A stretch of DNA of 64,000 nucleotides from Argopecten irradians (taxonomy: Eukaryota; Mollusca; Bivalvia; Pectinida; Pectinidae), in contig NC_091144.1 of NCBI RefSeq assembly GCF_041381155.1, positions 38,529,033 through 38,593,032 on the forward strand, given 5' to 3'. Under the pieces are notes generated by a model. That model was not told where the DNA came from. It saw nothing but the letters and a program-made list of their open reading frames with translations, and did not search any database. This document shows, one piece after another, positions 63,701-64,000 of this stretch. The position numbers and the translations under genes are program-made. The stretch's first letter is position 1. Each line of letters begins with the position of its first letter.

Positions 63701-63816
63701 CAGTAAAATTCCAACTAAACACATGTACTCACTGAAATGGCTTGGATGAGAGTCCGAGCTGTTGTTTCACCTTGACCTTCGCCTATCATGACTCTTCCCA
63801 ACTCTTCTTCAAAATC
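53981..63816 (-). CDS. DEP-domain-like protein, 3' part of a gene that continues past the right edge
   Basis: The predicted coding exons in order are 63816-63733, 63083-63018, 62687-62607, 61606-61447 (or to 61456), 56928-56809 and 54753-53981. Phases agree across all junctions. The first three encode helical segments (DFEEELGRVMIG..., HLLTFINRQDKDIRKDLL, EDVMFRLQLFTESTSQLMK). The next two encode a DEP-like domain: LHKMRRELQMYSKCFSGRQL, TDWIM, then NKRSNCIAVAQWLMDQGLIV. DEP domains bind membranes or signalling partners. The last exon is Ser/Pro/Arg-rich and then helical. I do not recognise the ortholog. The start of the protein lies outside the window. Whether the last exon belongs to the same gene is not certain (see its entry). 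Confidence 0.7.
54919..55276. repeat. Inverted repeat pair, about 45-bp arms 270 bp apart
   Basis: GACACCGTTTGGTATCAGGC, CAGGTCATCTCCGATTCAGA at 54919-54958 is the inverse of TCTGAATCGGAGATGTCCTG, GCCCAATACCAAACGGTGTC at about 55237-55276. The enclosed segment includes the candidate first exon at 54996-55130. Confidence 0.85.
54996..55130 (-). promoter_or_regulatory. Candidate untranslated first exon / alternative promoter
   Basis: On the minus strand a locally CpG-rich GGGAAAATGGCGACGACGAC stretch is followed by a strong donor AATCTAAG|GTAAGTGGCG at about 54995. Its ATG frame closes after eight codons, so it would be a leader exon. It would splice to 54753, where translation could begin at Met 54732 (MAQTHDVYSM). 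No TATA box was recognised. Confidence 0.4.
55283..55323. mobile_element. Family C MITE end fragment
   Basis: ACAAGGGCAGATAACTCTGA and AATATACAAATT match the right end of family C. The other end is absent. Confidence 0.5.
55600..56330. repeat. 38-bp minisatellite, about 19 copies
   Basis: The unit is AAAATCTCTTTAGCTGGTTA with TTTCTCCAGATATATTTT. The copies differ by small substitutions and some contain GATGAATTGTC in place of GATATATTTT. It occupies much of the intron between 54753 and 56809. Confidence 0.95.
56331..56808. other. Intron sequence, nothing recognised
   Basis: AT-rich. GGGGTGCAATAAAGGGGTAT near 56472 is a small local repeat. Confidence 0.4.
56809..56928 (-). CDS. Second DEP exon
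   Basis: The acceptor is TTTAATGTTTGCAG before 56928 and the donor CAGTTTG|GTAGGT at 56808. It enters and leaves in phase 1. It encodes EEVSAEDIMNKRSNCIAVAQ, WLMDQGLIVDIELE. The open frame extends upstream to 57049, but the part above the acceptor (MVILNLHNPDTWLY...) lacks DEP-like content and is more likely intron. Confidence 0.75.
57100..57302. repeat. 16-bp tandem repeat, about 12 copies
   Basis: The unit is GACAAGGGTCAGATTA with variants (AGAGTCAGATTT, GGTGTCAGAATA). It lies between the second DEP exon and the 61-bp satellite. Confidence 0.9.
57330..59215 (-). repeat. 61-bp satellite with tRNA A-box, about 30 copies
   Basis: Plus-strand unit: GACACCTTAACCACTAAGCC, ACTTACACATATTACAGAAG, GAATATAATGATAGAAAGTC, A. 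Spacing is 61 bp at the copies I measured (for example 57421, 57482, 57543). On the minus strand each unit reads TGGCTTAGTGGTTAAGGTGT. This contains the A-box TGGCNNAGTGG and matches the heads of the SINEs in this window. No B-box is present. Variants differ mainly at AAG/ATG/AAA before CC and at C/T in the spacer. Confidence 0.95.
59216..61450 (-). repeat. 36-bp satellite derived from the 61-bp unit, about 62 copies
   Basis: The unit is GACACCTTAACCACTAAGCC followed by ACTTACACATATTACA. It is the 61-bp unit without its 25-bp AAGGAATATAATGATAGAAA, GTCAG block. On the minus strand each unit holds the A-box and, in most copies, TGTGTAAGTGG with GTAAGT. The period is a multiple of three and stops are rare, so long frames run through it on both strands (587 and 178 codons minus, 172 codons plus) with a 12-residue period (LVVKVSVTCVHG). 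I treat these as by-products. Confidence 0.97.
61447..61606 (-). CDS. First DEP exon, donor embedded in the satellite
   Basis: The acceptor is CTGTTTTGTAG before 61606. It encodes YVWTDTSSTCTMDGALQATL, HKMRRELQMYSKCFSGRQLT, DWIMANPSPF. Two donors are possible: TTTTT|GTAACA at 61455 or ACATGT|GTAAGT at 61446. Both keep phase 1 and differ by three residues. The stronger one, GTAAGT, is already part of the first satellite unit. If the intron is retained, the frame stops after CKWLSG. Confidence 0.8.
61650..61990. repeat. Tandem repeat, about 115 bp unit, three copies
   Basis: ATTATTTTCCTTCCGACCCT, then ATCTCCCCACTCCCTAAATA, GCAGGTCTCTAGGCCTT and AGTAAAAGAGAAG recur three times with moderate divergence. 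Confidence 0.85.
61991..62545. other. Intron sequence, nothing recognised
   Basis: AT-rich, without repeats or exons that I can support. Confidence 0.4.
62540..62632 (-). repeat. Partial exon duplication, about 51 bp offset
   Basis: ATATTAAGTTATGTACATGT, TCCTTCAGAGCCCTGTGTAG at 62541-62580 repeats ATATTAAGTTACTCACATGT, TCCTTCAGAGCCCTGTGTAG at 62591-62630. The right copy is the true exon end and donor. The left copy has GTACAT in place of GTGAGT. Confidence 0.85.
62607..62687 (-). CDS. Helical exon upstream of the DEP domain
   Basis: The acceptor is CCTTTTTTAG and the donor GAACAT|GTGAGT; 27 codons, phase 0: EDVMFRLQLFTESTSQLMKL, HRALKEH. Confidence 0.8.
62688..63017. other. Intron sequence with AGGTCA-type half sites
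   Basis: GGGTCAAATGTCAAGG and AGCAAGGTCAAGGTCAATGA near 62701-62752 contain repeated AAGGTCA steps. Otherwise nothing recognised. Confidence 0.5.
63018..63083 (-). CDS. Helical exon (22 codons)
   Basis: The acceptor is CCTTTGCCAG and the donor CAGGCT|GTAAGT; phase 0. It encodes HLLTFINRQDKDIRKDLLLS, QA. Confidence 0.8.
63300..63650. repeat. 64-66 bp tandem repeat, about 4-5 copies
   Basis: The unit is AGAGTTATCTCCCTTACATA, AAATGGTTGCTCTTTAGCAG, GTGGAGCATTAACTTCTCAG, AAAT. The 68-codon frame here is periodic. It lies in the intron between the two 5'-most exons visible. Confidence 0.9.
63733..63816 (-). CDS. Most 5' visible exon of the minus-strand gene
   Basis: The acceptor is TTTCTAATTTTAG and the donor ATTTCA|GTGAGT; 28 codons, phase 0: DFEEELGRVMIGEGQGETTA, RTLIQAIS. 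The remaining 5' exons lie beyond the window. Confidence 0.75.
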
Positions 63817-64000
63817 CTAAAATTAGAAAAGGTCAAAAATTCTATATATTGGAACTCCATATCCTGGAGACCCACATGGGGCAGTTGCTGCTTTATGTCC
63901 TTTTTCTTTTCTCTCAATGAATTTCATGTTTACCTCAAGCACTAAAAATCTAGTACATCTTTGCTGTTTGTAAAAAATTGTAGCCTATTTAACATGTGTG

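Overview
This looks like nuclear DNA from a bivalve mollusc or a close relative. It is AT-rich. Its genes have GT-AG introns. It is crowded with foldback transposons, tRNA-derived SINEs and minisatellites, and it carries a Mab-21/cGAS-like gene of the kind that is strongly expanded in bivalves. I could run no searches, so the species is not determined and all family names come from reading motifs.

Layout. Positions 1-6590 hold no gene I can support, only a SINE, MITE copies, a (TC)n tract and imperfect repeats. At 6592-8718 (minus) lies an intronless 708-codon Mab-21/cGAS-like nucleotidyltransferase-fold gene. Positions 8719-25750 are gene-poor: foldback MITEs with 9-bp target duplications, a TTAA-flanked element, and one hairpin at 15418-15533 shaped like a microRNA precursor.

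From about 25776 to 47156 (plus) I reconstruct an eight-exon pentameric ligand-gated ion channel gene (about 418 residues). All junctions are phase 0. It lacks both cysteines of the Cys-loop and any visible signal peptide, and has a small upstream ORF overlapping its start. The exon carrying the end of M1 and all of M2 is 155 nt long and changes frame inside, so this copy is broken, has a sequence error, or is rescued in a way I cannot see. Its introns contain MITEs, a 591-bp tandem duplication and a 35-bp x about 36 minisatellite.

From 53981 to beyond the right edge (minus) is the 3' part of a multi-exon gene with a DEP-like domain. I could not identify the ortholog. Two of its introns are largely satellite DNA. 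The largest, at 56929-61446, holds a 61-bp array and then a 36-bp array. Each unit carries, on the gene's sense strand, a canonical tRNA/SINE Pol III A-box and, in most copies, a GTAAGT 5' splice-site motif. The array begins exactly at the exon's own donor site.

The most unusual features are this A-box/splice-donor satellite, the Cys-less channel with its internal frame change, the microsatellites grown out of MITE interiors, and the two hairpins that could be expressed RNAs.
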